Assembly: GCF_017562075.2 (NCBI RefSeq)
Contig: NC_054084.1
Coordinates: 26,474,246 to 26,538,245, forward strand
DNA from: Anopheles merus
Taxonomy: Eukaryota > Arthropoda > Insecta > Diptera > Culicidae
Length of the DNA: 64,000 nucleotides
Reading direction: 5' to 3'
In this document: positions 62,801 through 64,000 of the stretch, one piece after another
Position numbering within the stretch: the stretch's first letter is position 1
Layout of the letters: each line of letters begins with the position of its first letter
The notes under the pieces: generated by a model
What the model was told of the DNA's origin: nothing
The model's database searches: none
What the model saw: only the letters and a program-made list of their open reading frames with translations
Position numbers and translations under genes: made by a program

Positions 62801-64000
62801 AAGAAGTCTAAGCCGCTTCAAAAATCAAATCAGTTGTAGCAAACATTACATAAACATTCATCCTTTTTGTATTTATGGACCTTTTGCGCCAGTCGTATGG
62901 CTTTCAAAGATATTCACATGTGTCTCTTCACAGCGGCGTGTGCGATCCTCCCAATAGCACCATCTAAACAAGAGCACGAGGTCAATAGAACTGACAAATC
63001 CTCCACACACACACTTGCTCACAGATAATGCCGTACGGTGTGCCCATCAATCATACAAATTAATGATGACCCTGTTCCGGTGAATATTGTGTAGCCGCGG
63101 AAACCATAAATGCGGAACTTTTGACCACTGCCCGCTCTCGCCAATGCACACAAATGCACACAGATGTACACGTACAATCCGACTGACCAAATGCAATACG
63201 GAATCGGAATCACGGCCACACATCTCCGTACCGGGTTGCGTGATTGGGTGCGATCGGTGCCCCGGTCTTCGGTAGCTCCCATGCTGCAGCTCAGATAACC
63301 AGCAAGGCAACCAAAACCCCCTATGGAGCCTGTGTGTAGGTGCTGCACCGGTAGGGAAGCGTCGAACCACTGTCCAAAATGGCGTAGTGATGCAAGCATC
63401 CCGCACCGTCCGCATCGATTTGGCATCACTCGTCGGCCACTTTTGCAGCCAGCGCCAAAGCGTCTGTGCAAACAGAGCAGCCAGCAGCAATGTGTGCGAT
63501 TTCGTTAATGTTCATATTTTACAGCAAATATGTCTACCCAAAATTTGCATGCACGCGAGCGCATCGGTGCAAATATTTAGCTTCCAAATTTATAAATAAC
63601 TTTCGGCGAGCAGTTTCCGATCGGTTTTGATTAGTTGGACGATACTGAGTGGGCAGCTTCTTTTGCATTTTGATGTGTGCGATGGGTGTACGCATGGAAC
63701 CGAACGCGTGTAACGATTGGCTGTGTGGCTGTACGTTGCTTCATATCCGACTGAGCGAATGCAAATAAGTGGCAAATGTTTTCCCTAGAGTTTGGCCGCC
63801 ACGGTGCTACCAATGCGCTTGGTAGCACCCGAGAACGCTAAGCTACCAACCTGTTCGGAGGTCATCGTTCGTTCGGTCAACAGTGGGCGTGGGAGAGCCC
63901 CGTACGATGGAATCGTAGTGGTCGTGCTTGTGTTTGTGTGTTTGTGCTTTACATTGGCCTCTTTTACATCATCACCTGAAGGTGGGTGACTGCTTTCTAC

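Larger units (their letters stand above)
51170..64000. other. Non-coding stretch to the end of the window
   Basis: No recognisable gene in 12.8 kb. It contains the degenerate minisatellite at 53376-53650 (trailing to about 53790), a TG run at 58302-58322 and a CA run at 59816-59839. An ATG at 60213 opens a 30-codon frame ending at a fair donor (GAG before GTGAGA, 60302/60303), too short to call. The longest frame (179 codons, plus, 58358-58897) has no recognisable domain. Confidence 0.6.

Overview
The window looks like non-coding euchromatic DNA from a dipteran, most likely an Anopheles mosquito. It has long stretches with no recognisable gene, many dinucleotide microsatellites, four copies of a ~200-bp tRNA-derived SINE of the kind I associate with Anopheles (SINE200/SINEX type), and a complete BEL/Pao LTR retrotransposon. 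The species call comes from the repeat content, not from a host gene: I recognised no host protein with confidence. The window is probably intergenic or sits in very large introns.

Layout. 1-24093: non-coding DNA with SINE copies at 5420-5630 and 11898-12102, a 249-bp (CA)n tract at 13205-13453, a (TC)n tract near 18.2 kb, a G-quadruplex-type tract at 10.3 kb, a strong hairpin at 10972-11011, and two weak candidate secreted-peptide reading frames around 12.65-13.13 kb. 24094-30812: a 6709-bp BEL/Pao element with two apparently identical 551-bp LTRs and a 5-bp GGTTG target duplication. 30813-64000: non-coding DNA with SINE copies at 35286-35456 and 50946-51158, a possible 20-nt microexon at 38741-38760, a 305-bp TA-flanked MITE at 45144-45448, a ~30-bp-period degenerate minisatellite at 53376-53650 and several simple repeats.

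The retrotransposon is the only well-supported coding unit. The 5' LTR carries a TATA box and initiator-like site, followed by a primer-binding site and a leader with an internal duplication. One gag-pol frame then encodes a PHD-type zinc finger, a DUF1759-type Gag region, zinc knuckles, an aspartic protease (DAGS), a reverse transcriptase (YVDD), RNase H and integrase. A polypurine tract abuts the 3' LTR. The frame is broken once, by an in-frame TAG inside the integrase core, between the first and second catalytic aspartates and at a short local direct repeat. Identical LTRs and an exact target duplication mean a young insertion. The stop means this copy probably cannot supply its own integrase unless the stop is read through or is a sequence error.

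The most interesting leads are the PHD finger fused to Gag, the integrase stop and its local duplication, a minus-strand signal-peptide-like exon with a good splice donor (12650-12797), the ATG-bearing microexon at 38.7 kb, and a pair of MITE-family ends that differ only by transitions.
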